Positions 46,267 to 59,418 are shown, counted from the stretch's first letter. The stretch: 64,000 nucleotides of DNA from Pagrus major (GCF_040436345.1 NC_133219.1:24650709-24714708), one strand, 5' to 3'. Notes: generated from the sequence alone by a model not told the origin. Numbers and translations: made by a program.

Positions 46267-46756
46267 CAATTAGTCGTATCCATGATTAGACATGTGTTGA
46301 AGATTGTAGGTTCAGAGCGCCTTTGCTTCGGCGAATTTAAAAAAAACCTGCATTACAAAGCCTGATGAGCAAAGGAACGCTCACATGTTCTCTCGCAAGA
46401 TCCGAAGCCTCCAGGCAAATCAGACTTAAAAAGGCTGGCTCACACCAGTTTTGGTTGGGAGGTCCTGTGCTACTTCAATTTAGTCCCAGCATTTTGGATT
46501 ACAAAAAGGGGTGTGAAAAAACACAGTCATAATATGCTAAAAGTTCATGCAAGTTCATTGCAACGGTGGCTAACTTTACTTGGATGACTCTGTAGTTGGT
46601 CTACACCTGAACCAGGGGACATAATATTGCCCTGCCCAAGATGGCTGCTTGACTACTGTACTGATATGAACTTCACACAGCAGCCATTTTGTCCCCACAT
46701 GCAATCGCTGGACTCATCATACACTTTCACTAGAGACTTTGAGACTCACGCTGTAC

Positions 46757-46960
46757 TCAATTCAATTCAATTCAATTCAATTCAATTCAATTCAATTCAA
46801 TTCAATTCAATTCAAAGGGGGCTTTATTGGCATGAAAGTTACACAACAATTTTGCCAAAGCATCTGTCCGAACACTACTAGCACTTGGCTTATAAGAAAA
46901 CTCCACATAACACTCCCTTAGATGGTTCAACACAGCTTCAGAGATGTAAGTGATGCTCCT
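46757..46960 (-). mobile_element. LINE 3' tail with (TTGAA)n end
   Basis: (CAATT)n at 46758-46814 is followed by AAAGGGGGCTTTATTGGCATG. On the - strand this reads as a LINE 3' end, CATGCCAATAAAGCCCCC then (TTGAA)n, of the same short-repeat-tailed type as the LINE at 39760-43044. Only the tail is present; the inner boundary is uncertain. Confidence 0.6.
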
Positions 46961-47082
46961 CTGTGTAATATCAACCATTGATTGACTTGTGGGCTACTGG
47001 ATAGCTTTTGATGGTTTGGTTGTCAACACTAACAGCATGTCCTGCTTTCCTTTTCCTCTAAGCGTGCTGCTGAAGACTGCAT

Positions 47083-47454
47083 TCAAGAGAAGTTCTGTCT
47101 CCAAGACTCCAAGAGTACAGCACTCACAGTAAGTGCTCCCAGTTCTCTAACATCTAAAGTTGAGCGATTTGCTAAGCCATTTGATTGGCCAAGATTTCTA
47201 CCATTTTTGATATTATTGTACTTACAAAAGTACTTGCTGAGATCTGGGAACACAGTGGCATTACTACAACAAAGTCTGGTGAGAAAGAAACATGTACTTT
47301 GTATTGCAGAGATATCCACTGTGATGCAGCCAGGATGGGCCTCTCCTTCTTCTAATACCACCACCTGGCCTGAGAGGCGATAGTGAGTCAGTGTAGCCTC
47401 TAGTCTGCTGCAGAAGAGGACGAAGAAGTCGAGCAGGCCATAGGGAATGGCCAC
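47083..47454 (-). CDS. Unassigned exon-like open frame
   Basis: The - strand frame contains IPYGLLDFFVLFCSRLEATL followed by THYRLSGQVVVLEEGEAH, which looks like real globular protein sequence rather than repeat translation. A plausible acceptor (ACTTCTATGCAG) ends at about 47458, and possible donors are GTGGTG after SGQ (about 47366) or GTACAT near 47294. I do not recognise the family. It does not match any part of TRAPPC12 that I recall. The part below about 47290 is probably intron. Confidence 0.35.
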   Translation of the reverse strand: MAIPYGLLDFFVLFCSRLEATLTHYRLSGQVVVLEEGEAHPGCITVDISAIQSTCFFLTRLCCSNATVFPDLSKYFCKYNNIKNGRNLGQSNGLANRSTLDVRELGALTVSAVLLESWRQNFS

Positions 47455-47499
47455 TGCATAGAAGTTTACAGCCTCAGTTAGTTAGTTAACACAAAGAAG

Positions 47500-48080
47500 C
47501 AGAAGCTCCAGAAAAATGACTTTTATCATCATCTCAAACAACAGCCCCCGGAAAGACGTGGCAGAGATTTTGCGTATTCTTGTTCTGCTGTCAGTTATTA
47601 GTTGTTATTACTGTTATTATCTTGGCATTACTGTTATGAGACGAGGCAAGATTTGAGGTTGGGATACGCAATACATTTCTGAGGACACTACAAACTTATT
47701 ACACATTTCTAACTGTAGCAATGACACCGTTAGATATTGTGTACAGTTGGTAAATCATGAAATTCTTGCAACAGGTATGAAAAAGGAGCAGGTCTGGCTT
47801 CTATCCCCATGAAGAAACGACCAGGCCTGCAGAGCTGGAAGGTCTAAAGTGGCTGAAGATCTCAGTTAACTGTACTTTGTAAACCGTGTGTCCTGTAAAA
47901 ACCACGTGGCTGTCTGATGAACATGTTATTTCTCTGCAGTACTCGTTTTTCCACTATGTGACAATGTAAAATTGTTATTTTTCTACACAACTGTTCCTTA
48001 CTTTCTTTCTAAAAAAACTCCTTTACATAATAATGCTGCACTTGCAGAAATCTATAAAAGTCTTATTCTGTACGCATGGA
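47500..48080. other. No feature recognised
   Basis: Read on both strands; nothing supported. Confidence 0.4.
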
Positions 48081-48087
48081 CTCGAAA

Positions 48088-48365
48088 TCAATTAGTTCCC
48101 CATCCTTTAATAATGAAGGGTATGAAGTGATACCACATCTTATCCACATCCACTTTTTTATATCTACATCTTAAATCATGAGATGCCGGTTCAAAATCTG
48201 GGTCGTATGCTTGCCACCTAAGTACTTTTATCTCCCTCTGAAACTGAAACTTCTTTACAAAGTCTGACCATATACTCAAAGAAAAACACAGCCACAGATA
48301 TCATACAAGTCTTTTTTTTTTTCCAAGTATTTTTATTGGAAACCAGTATTGCACAAATGTCAAAT
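48088..48365 (-). mobile_element. L1-like LINE fragment with A-tail nearby
   Basis: The - strand frame 48279-48088 (LRWQAYDPDFEPASHDLRC, then RYKKVD) resembles the C-terminal region of fish L1-like ORF2. A T-run at 48311-48322 next to TTTTTATTGGAAACC (48329 on) is, on the - strand, an AATAAA plus A-tail, so a second very short LINE end may abut it. The exact joins are unclear. Confidence 0.4.
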
Positions 48366-48368
48366 AAA

Positions 48369-49365
48369 ATTAAAGCTGCAAGCAGCGATGAACGGGCCCT
48401 CGCAGGCCACGCGGGTCGGGCCGTGCTGCTGTTGGGGCGTGCTCCTTACCCGGACCCATTGCCCCGTTATTGTGCGCGCATGTCTTAACTGATAGCCAAA
48501 AAGTGGTTTTGTGTTGATAATAGCGCCACCTGCTGGTGATATTTGGTGTGTGAGTTACAGATGCCAGTCTATACCGGCCCAATCAGTTTCATATCCATAA
48601 GTGTTATGGTGTGGGCACAGTGCCAATTATAAAATGAAACTGCCACCAGAGCGCCACCTAGTGTCAGATCGGTAACACCTTCGTCAGCTGTCCTCAGGAG
48701 GCCATTGGCAATCAGTGTACCAAGTTTCGTGTTAATCTGACCAACCAATGTCGAGATATAAAATACTTCAATTTAAATAGCGCCACCTAGTGGTCATGGG
48801 CCAAGATTTTGCACAGAGCCTTAGGGGCTCATGGGGAAGTAGTATCCAGAGTTTCATGTCATTTGGACACACCAATGTGGAGATATGCAACACTTCCTGT
48901 TTTGACTCGAGTCCACAGGAAGTTCTTATTTAATAACTTGAGTGTTCTTTGGCGTATCAAAATTCTTTTAATAACTTTTTGTCAGAAGGGTCCACTGATG
49001 CTGTGTGCAAAGTTTGGTGAAAATCGGTGAAATTGCCTGGGAGGAGTTCGAAAAAGTAGGTTTGCGACTTTTCGCGAGCTAGCGGAAAAAAACGCTAGGC
49101 GCAAATGGGCGTGGCCTATATCAGGAGATGCAGCAAGATTCACTGAACGCGTGGATATAAGGTTTTTGAATGTGCGACAAAGTATGTGGGAGTTATTAGC
49201 CAAAACGCACTTTCCTTATTACAGCGCCACCTAGCGGTGAAAATCCACAACGACAACAGATTATAAAATTTTTCGCCAGGTTTGATCTATATTCCAAGTT
49301 TGGTGACTTTTGGGGTATGTTCAGGCAGTGAAAAATGCGATCATTTTGGCCGAAAAATAATAATA
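48369..49365 (+). repeat. Array unit 1 (no tail)
   Basis: Has the standard head but ends in an (AAT)n stretch with no CTCGGGCCCTAAT tail; about 1.0 kb. CTCF-like motifs at 48533, 48651, 48780 and 49224. Confidence 0.85.
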
Positions 49366-51073
49366 ATTAAAGCTGCAAGCAGCGATGAACGGGCCCTCGC
49401 AGGCCACGCGGGTCGGGCCGTGCTGCTGTCGGGGCGTGCTCCTTACCCGGACCCATTGCCCCGTTATTGTGCGGGCATGTCTTAATTGATAGCCAAAAAG
49501 TGGTTTTGTGTTGATAATAGCGCCACCTGCTGGTGATATTTGGTGTGTGAGTTACAGGGGCCGGTCTATACCACCCCAATCAGTTTCATATCCATAAGTG
49601 TTATGGTGTGGGCACAGTGCCAATTATAAAATGAAACTGCCAACAGAGCGCCACCTAGTGTCAGATCGGTAACACCTTCGTCAGCTTTCCAGGAGGCCAT
49701 TGGCAATCAGTGTACCAAGTTTCGTGTTAATCCGACCAACCGATGTCGAGATATAAAATACTTCAATTTAAATAGCGCCACCTAGTGGTCATGGGCCAAT
49801 ATTTTGCACAGAGCCTTAGGGGCTCATGGGAAAGTAGTGTCCTGAGTTTCATGTCATTTGGACACACCAATGTGGAGATATGCAACACTTCCTGTTTTGA
49901 CCCAAATCCACAGGAAGTTGTTATTTAATAACTTGAGTATTCTTTGGGGTATCAAAATTCTTTTAATAACTTTTTGCCAGAAGGGTCCACTGATGCTGTG
50001 TGCAAAGTTTGGTGAAAATCGGTGAAATTGCCTGGGAGGAGTTCGAATAAGTAGGTTTGCGACATTTCGCGAGCTAGCGAAAAAAAACGCAGGCGCAAAT
50101 GGGCGTGGCCTATATCAGGAGATTCAGCAAGATTCACTGAACGCGTGGATATAAGGTTTTTGAATGTGTGACAAAGTATGTGGGAGTTATTAGGCAAAAA
50201 CGGTTTGTGTTGATGATAGCGCCACCTGCTGGTCATTTTTGGTGTGTGAGTTACAGGGGTCGGTCTATACCACCCCTGTCAATTTCATATCCATAAGTGT
50301 TATGGTGTGGGCACAGTGCCAAATATAAAAAGAAACTGCCACCAATGCGCCACCTAGTGTCAGATCGGTAACCCCTTTGTCAGCTGTCCTCAGGAGGGCA
50401 GTGGCAATGAGTGTACCAAGTTTTGTGTTAATCCGACCAACCGATGTCGAGATATAAAATAGTTCAATTTAAAGAGCGCCACCTAGTGGTCATCAACCAA
50501 AATTTAGCACAGAGCCTTAGGGCCTCATGAGGAAGTAGGATGCTGAGTTTGACGTCATTTGGACAAACCAATGTGGAGATATGCAACACTTCCTGTTTGG
50601 AACGAAATCTGCAGGAAGTTGTTATTTAATAACTTGAGTATTCTTTGGAATATCAAAATTCTTTTAATAACTTTTTGTCAGGAGGGTCCACAGATGCTGC
50701 ATGCAAAGTTTGGAGCAAATTGGTGATATTGCCTGGGAGGAGTTCGAAAAAGTAGGTTTGCGACATTTCGCGAGCTAGTGAAAAAAAACGATAGGCAAAA
50801 ATGGGCGTGGCCTATATCAGGAGATTCAGCAAGATTCACTGAACGCGTGGATATAAGGTTTTTGAATGTGCGACAAAGTATGTGGGAGTTATTAGGCAAA
50901 ACGCACTTTTCTTGATTGTAGCGCCACGTAGTGGTGGAAATTCACAACGACAACAGATTATAAAATTTTTCACGAAGCCTAATGACTTTGCCAAATAAAA
51001 TCGAGTTTTCATTCACATTCAGGCAGTGAAAAATGCGATCATTTTGGACGAAGGAATAAAATAATAATAATAA

Positions 51074-51104
<31 letters not shown>

Positions 51105-51153
51105 CATTCGAAAAACAATAGGGACCTCGCAGGTTCCCTGCTCGGGCCCTAAT
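49366..51153 (+). repeat. Array unit 2 (full length)
   Basis: About 1.79 kb with head, two and a half internal 700-bp repeats, an (AAT)n run and the hairpin tail. Repeated almost unchanged at 55879-57666 and 59419-61205. Confidence 0.9.
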
Positions 51154-52650
51154 GAAATTGCCACCAGAGCACCACCTATTGTCAGATCGGTAACACCTTC
51201 GTCAGCTGTCCTCAGGAGGCCATTGGCAATCAGTGTACCAAGTTTTGTGTTAATCCGACCAACCAATGTCGAGATATAAAATACTTCAATTTAAATAGCG
51301 CCACCTAGTGGTCATGGGCCAAGATTTTGCACAGAGTCTTAGGGGCTCATGGGGAAGTACTATCCTGAGTTTCACGTCATTTGGACACACCAATGTGGAG
51401 ATATGCAACACTTCCTGTTTTGACCCGAATCCACAGGAAGTTGTTATTTAATAACTTGAGTATTCTTTGGCATATCAAAATTCTTTTAATAACTTTTTGT
51501 CAGAAGGGTCCACAGATGCTGTGTGCAAAGTTTTGTGCAAATTGGTGAAATTGCCTGGGAGGAGTTCGAAAAAGTAGGTTTGCGACATTTGGCGAATTTG
51601 CCAATTGAGTTCTGGCGAGAAAGTGGGCGTGGCCTACATCATACAGTCCAGCTGAATTCAGGGAACACGTAGATATAAGGTTTAACAATGTGCACCATAT
51701 TATGTGGGAGTTATTAGGCAAAAACGGTTTGTGTTGATGATAGCGCCCCCTGCTGGTCATTTTTGGTGTGTGACTTACAGGGGCCGGTCTATACCACCCC
51801 TGTCAATTTCATATCCATAAGTGTTATGGTGTGGGCACAGTGCCAAATATAAAAAGAAACTGCCACCAAAGCGCCACCTAGTGTCAGATCGGTCACCCCT
51901 GTGTCAGCTATCCTCAGGAGGCCAGTGGCAAGAATTGTACCAAGTTTTGTGTTAATCCGACCAACCGATGTCGAGATATAAAATACTTCAATTTAAAGAG
52001 CGCCACCTAATGGTCATCAACCAAAATTTAGCACAGAGCCTTAGGGCCTCATGAGCAAGTAGGATCCTGAGGTTGACGTCATTTGGACAAACCAATGTGG
52101 AGATATGCAACACTTCCTGTTTGGAACGAAATCTGCAGGAACTTGTTATTTAATAACTTGAGTATTTCTTGGAATATCAAAATTCTTTTAATAACTTTTT
52201 GTCAGGAGGGTCCACAGATGCTGTGTGCAAAGTTTGGTGCAAATTGGTGAAATTGCCTGGGAGGAGTTCGAAAAAGTAGGTTTGCGACATTTCGGGAGCT
52301 AGTGAAAAAAAACGCCAGGCAGAAATGGGCGTGGCCTATATCAGGAGATTCAGCACAATTCACTGAACGCGTGGATATACGGTTTTTGAAGGTGCGACAA
52401 AGTATGTGGGAGTTATTAGCCAAAACGTACTTTCCTTGATAATAGCGCCACCTAGTGGTGCACGTTCACAACAACAACAGATTATAAAATTTTTCGCCAA
52501 GCCCACTGACTTTGCCAAATAAAATCGACTTTTCATTCACATTCAGGCAGTGAAAAATGCCATCATTTTGGACGAAGGAATAAAATAATAATAATAATAA
52601 TCATTGCAATTACAATAGGGACCTCGCAGGTTCCCTGCTCGGGCCCTAAT
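51154..52650 (+). repeat. Array unit 3 (headless)
   Basis: Starts inside the unit (GAAATTGCCACCAGAGC) and ends with a full tail. Contains the best CTCF-like site of the window at 51741-51759. Repeated at 57667-59163. Confidence 0.9.
51741..51759 (-). promoter_or_regulatory. Best CTCF-like site in the array
   Basis: On the - strand the 19 bases read TGACCAGCAGGGGGCGCTA. They differ from the published vertebrate CTCF consensus TGGCCACCAGGGGGCGCTA at two variable positions only. Present again at 58254-58272. Confidence 0.5.
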
Positions 52651-54167
52651 TAAAGCTGCAAGCAGCGATGAACGGGCCCTCGCAGTCCACGCGCGTCGGG
52701 GCATGCTGCTGTCGTGACATGCTGCTGTCGGGGCTTGTTCATGCAACAACTTCCATGGAGGAAATGAAAGTGAAGGCAGTGAAGCTGTCATTTCGTCATT
52801 TAGCAATAAAAGCGCCACCTATTGGTCGATTTGCACGAAATTTTGTAGAAATGCTCATCGTGCCATGGAACACAATTGCCAAAAGTTTTGTGTTCATCGG
52901 ACTGTATTTCATCAAGATACACAAGAATGTCTGTTTGACCACAATGCGCAGGAAATTGTTGTTGTATATTTTGGGCGTTCTGCGGACTAGCACATTTCTT
53001 TTAATAACTTTTTGTCAGGAGGGTCCAGAGATGCTGCGTGAAAAGTTTGGTGCAAATTGGAAAAATTTCCTGGGAGGAGTTCGAAAAAGTACGTTTGCGA
53101 CATTTGGCGAATTTGCAAATGGAAATTCAGTGCGAACGTGGGCGTGGCCTACTCACACTGTTCGGCTGTATTCAGGGAACATATAGACATAATGTTTAAC
53201 AATGTGCACCATATTATGTGGGAGTAATTAGCAAAAAACGTTTTTTCTTGATAATAGCGCCACCTGCTGGTCATTTTTGGTGTGTGAGTTACAGGGGCCA
53301 GTCTATACCACCCCAATCAGTTTCATATCCATAAGTGTTATGGTGTGGGCACAGTGCCAATTATAAAATGAAACTGCCACCAGAGCGCCACCTAGTGTCA
53401 GATCGGTAACACCTTCATCAGTTAACCTCAGGAGGACATTGGCAATCAGTGTACCAAGTTTTGTGTTAATCCGAACAACCGATGTCGAGATATAAAATAC
53501 TTCAATTTAAATAGCGCCACCTATTGGTCATGGGCCAAGATTTTGCACAGAGCCTTAGGGGCTCATGGGGAAGTAGTATCCTGAGTTTCACGTCATTTGG
53601 ACGCACCAATGTGGAGATATGCAGCACTTCCTGTTGTGACCCGATTCCACAGGAAGTTGTTATTTAATAACTTGAATATTCTTTGGTGTATCAAAATTCT
53701 TTTAATAACTTTTTGTCAGAAGGGTCCACAGATGCTGTGTGCAAAGTTTCGTGCAAATTGGTGAAATTGCCTGGGAGGAGTTCGAAAAAGTAGGTTTTCG
53801 ACATTTCGCCAGCTAGCGAAAAAAAACGGTAGGCGGAAATGGGCGTGGCCTATATCAGGAGATTCAGCACAAATCACTGAACGCGTGGATATAAGGTTTT
53901 TGAATGTGCGACAAAGTATGCGGGAGTTATTAGCCAAAACACACTTTCCTTGATTATAGCGCCACCTAGTGGTGAAAATTCACAATGACAACAGATTATA
54001 AAATTTTTCGCCAGGTCTGATCTATATTCCAAGTTTGATGAGTTTTGGGGTATGTTCAGGCAGTGAAAAATGCGATCATTTGGGACAAAGAAAAATAAAA
54101 ATAACTAAAAATAATAATCATACGAAAAACAATAGGGTCCTTGCAGTTTCACTGCTCGGGCCCTAAT
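52649..54167 (+). repeat. Array unit 4 (divergent head)
   Basis: The head has changes (CGCAGTCCACGCGCG, then an extra CATGCTGCTGTCG stretch), and its first 500 bp differ from the other units. This marks a second subfamily. The tail is a variant reading TTGCAGTTTCACTGC. Confidence 0.85.
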
Positions 54168-55878
54168 TAAAGCTGCAAGCAGCGATGAACGGGCCCTCGC
54201 AGGCCACGCGGGTCGGGCCGTGCTGCTGTCGGGGCGTGCTCCTTACCCGGACCCATTGCCCCGTTATTGTGCGGGCATGTCTTAATTGATAGCCAAAAAG
54301 TGGTTTTGTGTTGATAATAGCGCCACCTGCTGGTGATATTTGGTGTGTGAGTTACAGGGGCCGGTCTATACCACCCCAATCAGTTTCATATACATAAGTG
54401 TTATGGTGTGGGCACAGTGCCAATTATAAAATGAAACTGCCACCAGAGCGCCACCTAGTGTCAGATCGGTAACACCTTCGTCAGCTTTCCAGGAGGCCAT
54501 TGGCAATCAGTGTACCAAGTTTCGTGTTAATCCGACCAACCGATGTCGAGATATAAAATACTTCAATTTAAATAGCGCCACCTAGTGGTCATGGGCCAAG
54601 ATTTTGCACAGAGCCTTAGGGGCTCATGGGGAAGTAGTGTCCTGAGTTTCATGTCATTTGGACACACCAATGTGGAGATATGCAACACTTCCTGTTTTGA
54701 CCCGAATCCACAGGAAGTTGTTATTTAATAACTTGAGTATTCTTTGGCGTATCAAAATTCTTTTAATAACTTTTTGCCAGAAGGGTCCACTGATGCTGTG
54801 TGCAAAGTTTGGTGAAAATCGGTGAAATTGCCTGGGAGGAGTTCGAAAAAGTAGGTTTGCGACATTTCGCGAGCTAGCGAAAAAAAACGCTAGGCGCAAA
54901 TGGGCGTGGCCTATATCAGGAGATTCAGCAAGATTCACTGAACGCGTGGATGTAAGGTTTTTGAATGTGCGACAAAGTATGTGGGAGTTATTAGGCAAAA
55001 ACGGTTTGTGTTGATGATAGCGCCACCTGCTGGTCATTTTTGGTGTGTGAGTTACAGGGGTCGGTCTATACCACCCCTGTCAATTTCATATCCATAAGTG
55101 TTATGGTGTGGGCACAGTGCCAAATATAAAAAGAAACTGCCACCAAAGCGCCACCTAGTGTCAGATCGGTCACCCCTTTGTCAGCTGTCCTCAGGAGGGC
55201 AGTGGCAATGAGTGTACCAAGTTTTGTGTTAATCCGACCAACCGATGTCGAGATATAAAATAGTTCAATTTAAAGAGCGCCACCTAGTGGTCATCAACCA
55301 AAATTTAGCACAGATCCTTAGGGCCTCATGAGGAAGTAGGATCCTGAGTTTGACGTCATTTGGACAAACCAATGTGGAGATATGCAACACTTCCTGTTTG
55401 GAACGAAATCTGCAGGAACTTGTTATTTAATAACTTGAGTATTTTTTGGAATATCAAAATTCTTTTGATAACTTTTTGTCAGGAGGGTCCACAGATGTTG
55501 TGTGCAAAGTTTGGAGCAAATTGGTGAAATTGCCTGGGAGGAGTTCGAAAAAGTAGGTTTGCGACATTTCGCGAGCTAGTGAAAAAAAACGCCAGGCAAA
55601 AATGGGCCTGGCCTATATCAGGAGATTCAGCAAGATTCACTGAATGCGTGGACATAAGGTTTTTGAATGTACGACAAAGTATGTGGGAGTTATTAGGCAA
55701 AACACACTTTCCTTGATTGTAGCGCCACCTAGTGGTGGACATTCACAACGACAACAGATTCTAAAATTTTTCGCCAGGTCTGATCTATATTCCAAGTTTG
55801 GTGACTTTTGGGGTATGTTCAGGCAGTGAAAAATGCGATCATGACGGACAAAGGAAAATAATAATAATAATAATAATC
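54166..55878 (+). repeat. Array unit 5 (no tail)
   Basis: Very similar to unit 2 but with scattered differences, and it ends in (AAT)n without the hairpin tail. Confidence 0.85.
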
Positions 55879-57586
55879 ATTAAAGCTGCAAGCAGCGATG
55901 AACGGGCCCTCGCAGGCCACGCGGGTCGGGCCGTGCTGCTGTCGGGGCGTGCTCCTTACCCGGACCCATTGCCCCGTTATTGTGCGGGCATGTCTTAATT
56001 GATAGCCAAAAAGTGGTTTTGTGTTGATAATAGCGCCACCTGCTGGTGATATTTGGTGTGTGAGTTACAGGGGCCGGTCTATACCACCCCAATCAGTTTC
56101 ATATCCATAAGTGTTATGGTGTGGGCACAGTGCCAATTATAAAATGAAACTGCCAACAGAGCGCCACCTAGTGTCAGATCGGTAACACCTTCGTCAGCTT
56201 TCCAGGAGGCCATTGGCAATCAGTGTACCAAGTTTCGTGTTAATCCGACCAACCGATGTCGAGATATAAAATACTTCAATTTAAATAGCGCCACCTAGTG
56301 GTCATGGGCCAATATTTTGCACAGAGCCTTAGGGGCTCATGGGAAAGTAGTGTCCTGAGTTTCATGTCATTTGGACACACCAATGTGGAGATATGCAACA
56401 CTTCCTGTTTTGACCCAAATCCACAGGAAGTTGTTATTTAATAACTTGAGTATTCTTTGGGGTATCAAAATTCTTTTAATAACTTTTTGCCAGAAGGGTC
56501 CACTGATGCTGTGTGCAAAGTTTGGTGAAAATCGGTGAAATTGCCTGGGAGGAGTTCGAATAAGTAGGTTTGCGACATTTCGCGAGCTAGCGAAAAAAAA
56601 CGCAGGCGCAAATGGGCGTGGCCTATATCAGGAGATTCAGCAAGATTCACTGAACGCGTGGATATAAGGTTTTTGAATGTGTGACAAAGTATGTGGGAGT
56701 TATTAGGCAAAAACGGTTTGTGTTGATGATAGCGCCACCTGCTGGTCATTTTTGGTGTGTGAGTTACAGGGGTCGGTCTATACCACCCCTGTCAATTTCA
56801 TATCCATAAGTGTTATGGTGTGGGCACAGTGCCAAATATAAAAAGAAACTGCCACCAATGCGCCACCTAGTGTCAGATCGGTAACCCCTTTGTCAGCTGT
56901 CCTCAGGAGGGCAGTGGCAATGAGTGTACCAAGTTTTGTGTTAATCCGACCAACCGATGTCGAGATATAAAATAGTTCAATTTAAAGAGCGCCACCTAGT
57001 GGTCATCAACCAAAATTTAGCACAGAGCCTTAGGGCCTCATGAGGAAGTAGGATGCTGAGTTTGACGTCATTTGGACAAACCAATGTGGAGATATGCAAC
57101 ACTTCCTGTTTGGAACGAAATCTGCAGGAAGTTGTTATTTAATAACTTGAGTATTCTTTGGAATATCAAAATTCTTTTAATAACTTTTTGTCAGGAGGGT
57201 CCACAGATGCTGCATGCAAAGTTTGGAGCAAATTGGTGATATTGCCTGGGAGGAGTTCGAAAAAGTAGGTTTGCGACATTTCGCGAGCTAGTGAAAAAAA
57301 ACGATAGGCAAAAATGGGCGTGGCCTATATCAGGAGATTCAGCAAGATTCACTGAACGCGTGGATATAAGGTTTTTGAATGTGCGACAAAGTATGTGGGA
57401 GTTATTAGGCAAAACGCACTTTTCTTGATTGTAGCGCCACGTAGTGGTGGAAATTCACAACGACAACAGATTATAAAATTTTTCACGAAGCCTAATGACT
57501 TTGCCAAATAAAATCGAGTTTTCATTCACATTCAGGCAGTGAAAAATGCGATCATTTTGGACGAAGGAATAAAATAATAATAATAA

Positions 57587-57617
<31 letters not shown>

Positions 57618-59163
57618 CATTCGAAAAACAATAGGGACCTCGCAGGTTCCCTGCTCGGGCCCTAATGAAATTGCCACCAGAGCACCACCTATTGTCAGAT
57701 CGGTAACACCTTCGTCAGCTGTCCTCAGGAGGCCATTGGCAATCAGTGTACCAAGTTTTGTGTTAATCCGACCAACCAATGTCGAGATATAAAATACTTC
57801 AATTTAAATAGCGCCACCTAGTGGTCATGGGCCAAGATTTTGCACAGAGTCTTAGGGGCTCATGGGGAAGTACTATCCTGAGTTTCACGTCATTTGGACA
57901 CACCAATGTGGAGATATGCAACACTTCCTGTTTTGACCCGAATCCACAGGAAGTTGTTATTTAATAACTTGAGTATTCTTTGGCATATCAAAATTCTTTT
58001 AATAACTTTTTGTCAGAAGGGTCCACAGATGCTGTGTGCAAAGTTTTGTGCAAATTGGTGAAATTGCCTGGGAGGAGTTCGAAAAAGTAGGTTTGCGACA
58101 TTTGGCGAATTTGCCAATTGAGTTCTGGCGAGAAAGTGGGCGTGGCCTACATCATACAGTCCAGCTGAATTCAGGGAACACGTAGATATAAGGTTTAACA
58201 ATGTGCACCATATTATGTGGGAGTTATTAGGCAAAAACGGTTTGTGTTGATGATAGCGCCCCCTGCTGGTCATTTTTGGTGTGTGACTTACAGGGGCCGG
58301 TCTATACCACCCCTGTCAATTTCATATCCATAAGTGTTATGGTGTGGGCACAGTGCCAAATATAAAAAGAAACTGCCACCAAAGCGCCACCTAGTGTCAG
58401 ATCGGTCACCCCTGTGTCAGCTATCCTCAGGAGGCCAGTGGCAAGAATTGTACCAAGTTTTGTGTTAATCCGACCAACCGATGTCGAGATATAAAATACT
58501 TCAATTTAAAGAGCGCCACCTAATGGTCATCAACCAAAATTTAGCACAGAGCCTTAGGGCCTCATGAGCAAGTAGGATCCTGAGGTTGACGTCATTTGGA
58601 CAAACCAATGTGGAGATATGCAACACTTCCTGTTTGGAACGAAATCTGCAGGAACTTGTTATTTAATAACTTGAGTATTTCTTGGAATATCAAAATTCTT
58701 TTAATAACTTTTTGTCAGGAGGGTCCACAGATGCTGTGTGCAAAGTTTGGTGCAAATTGGTGAAATTGCCTGGGAGGAGTTCGAAAAAGTAGGTTTGCGA
58801 CATTTCGGGAGCTAGTGAAAAAAAACGCCAGGCAGAAATGGGCGTGGCCTATATCAGGAGATTCAGCACAATTCACTGAACGCGTGGATATACGGTTTTT
58901 GAAGGTGCGACAAAGTATGTGGGAGTTATTAGCCAAAACGTACTTTCCTTGATAATAGCGCCACCTAGTGGTGCACGTTCACAACAACAACAGATTATAA
59001 AATTTTTCGCCAAGCCCACTGACTTTGCCAAATAAAATCGACTTTTCATTCACATTCAGGCAGTGAAAAATGCCATCATTTTGGACGAAGGAATAAAATA
59101 ATAATAATAATAATCATTGCAATTACAATAGGGACCTCGCAGGTTCCCTGCTCGGGCCCTAAT
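55879..59163 (+). repeat. Array units 6 and 7: copy of the 49366-52650 block
   Basis: Two units (55879-57666 and 57667-59163) reproduce units 2 and 3 at a constant offset of 6,513 bp with no difference I could find by eye, including the odd headless junction. Confidence 0.9.
58254..58272 (-). promoter_or_regulatory. Second copy of the best CTCF-like site
   Basis: Identical to 51741-51759, carried by the duplicated block. Confidence 0.5.
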
Positions 59164-59262
59164 TACAATTATAATAGGGTCCTCGCAGTTTCACTGCTCG
59201 GGCCCTAATAATCATTCGAAAAACAATAGGGTCCTCGCAGGTTCCCTGCTCGGGCCCTAAAT
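59164..59262 (+). repeat. Two solo 3' tails in tandem
   Basis: Two successive tails (GGGTCCTCGCAGTTTCACTG then CTCGGGCCCTAATAATCAT; and GGGTCCTCGCAGGTTCCC then CTGCTCGGGCCCTAAA) stand without unit bodies. Confidence 0.85.
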
Positions 59263-59418
59263 ATATGTTCCCGCATTTTGGTTTTTGTAATACACCCGCT
59301 CCCACCACTCTTTGAGGTGTGTAACAGAACAGAGAAACAGAACACCACCTCATCGTAAAACCCCACCCATTAATCTCGAACCCCAAGTGAAAATTTTTTA
59401 ATTAAAATTTAAATTTAA
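59263..59418. other. Non-repeat spacer inside the array
   Basis: About 155 bp of unrelated sequence before the last unit. It ends in AAATTTAAATTTAAAT. Confidence 0.6.

Noticed and set aside
47083..47454. Missing trappc12 upstream exon
   Set aside because: The residues do not fit the TRAPPC12 sequence expected before SSKNW; kept only as an unassigned frame.
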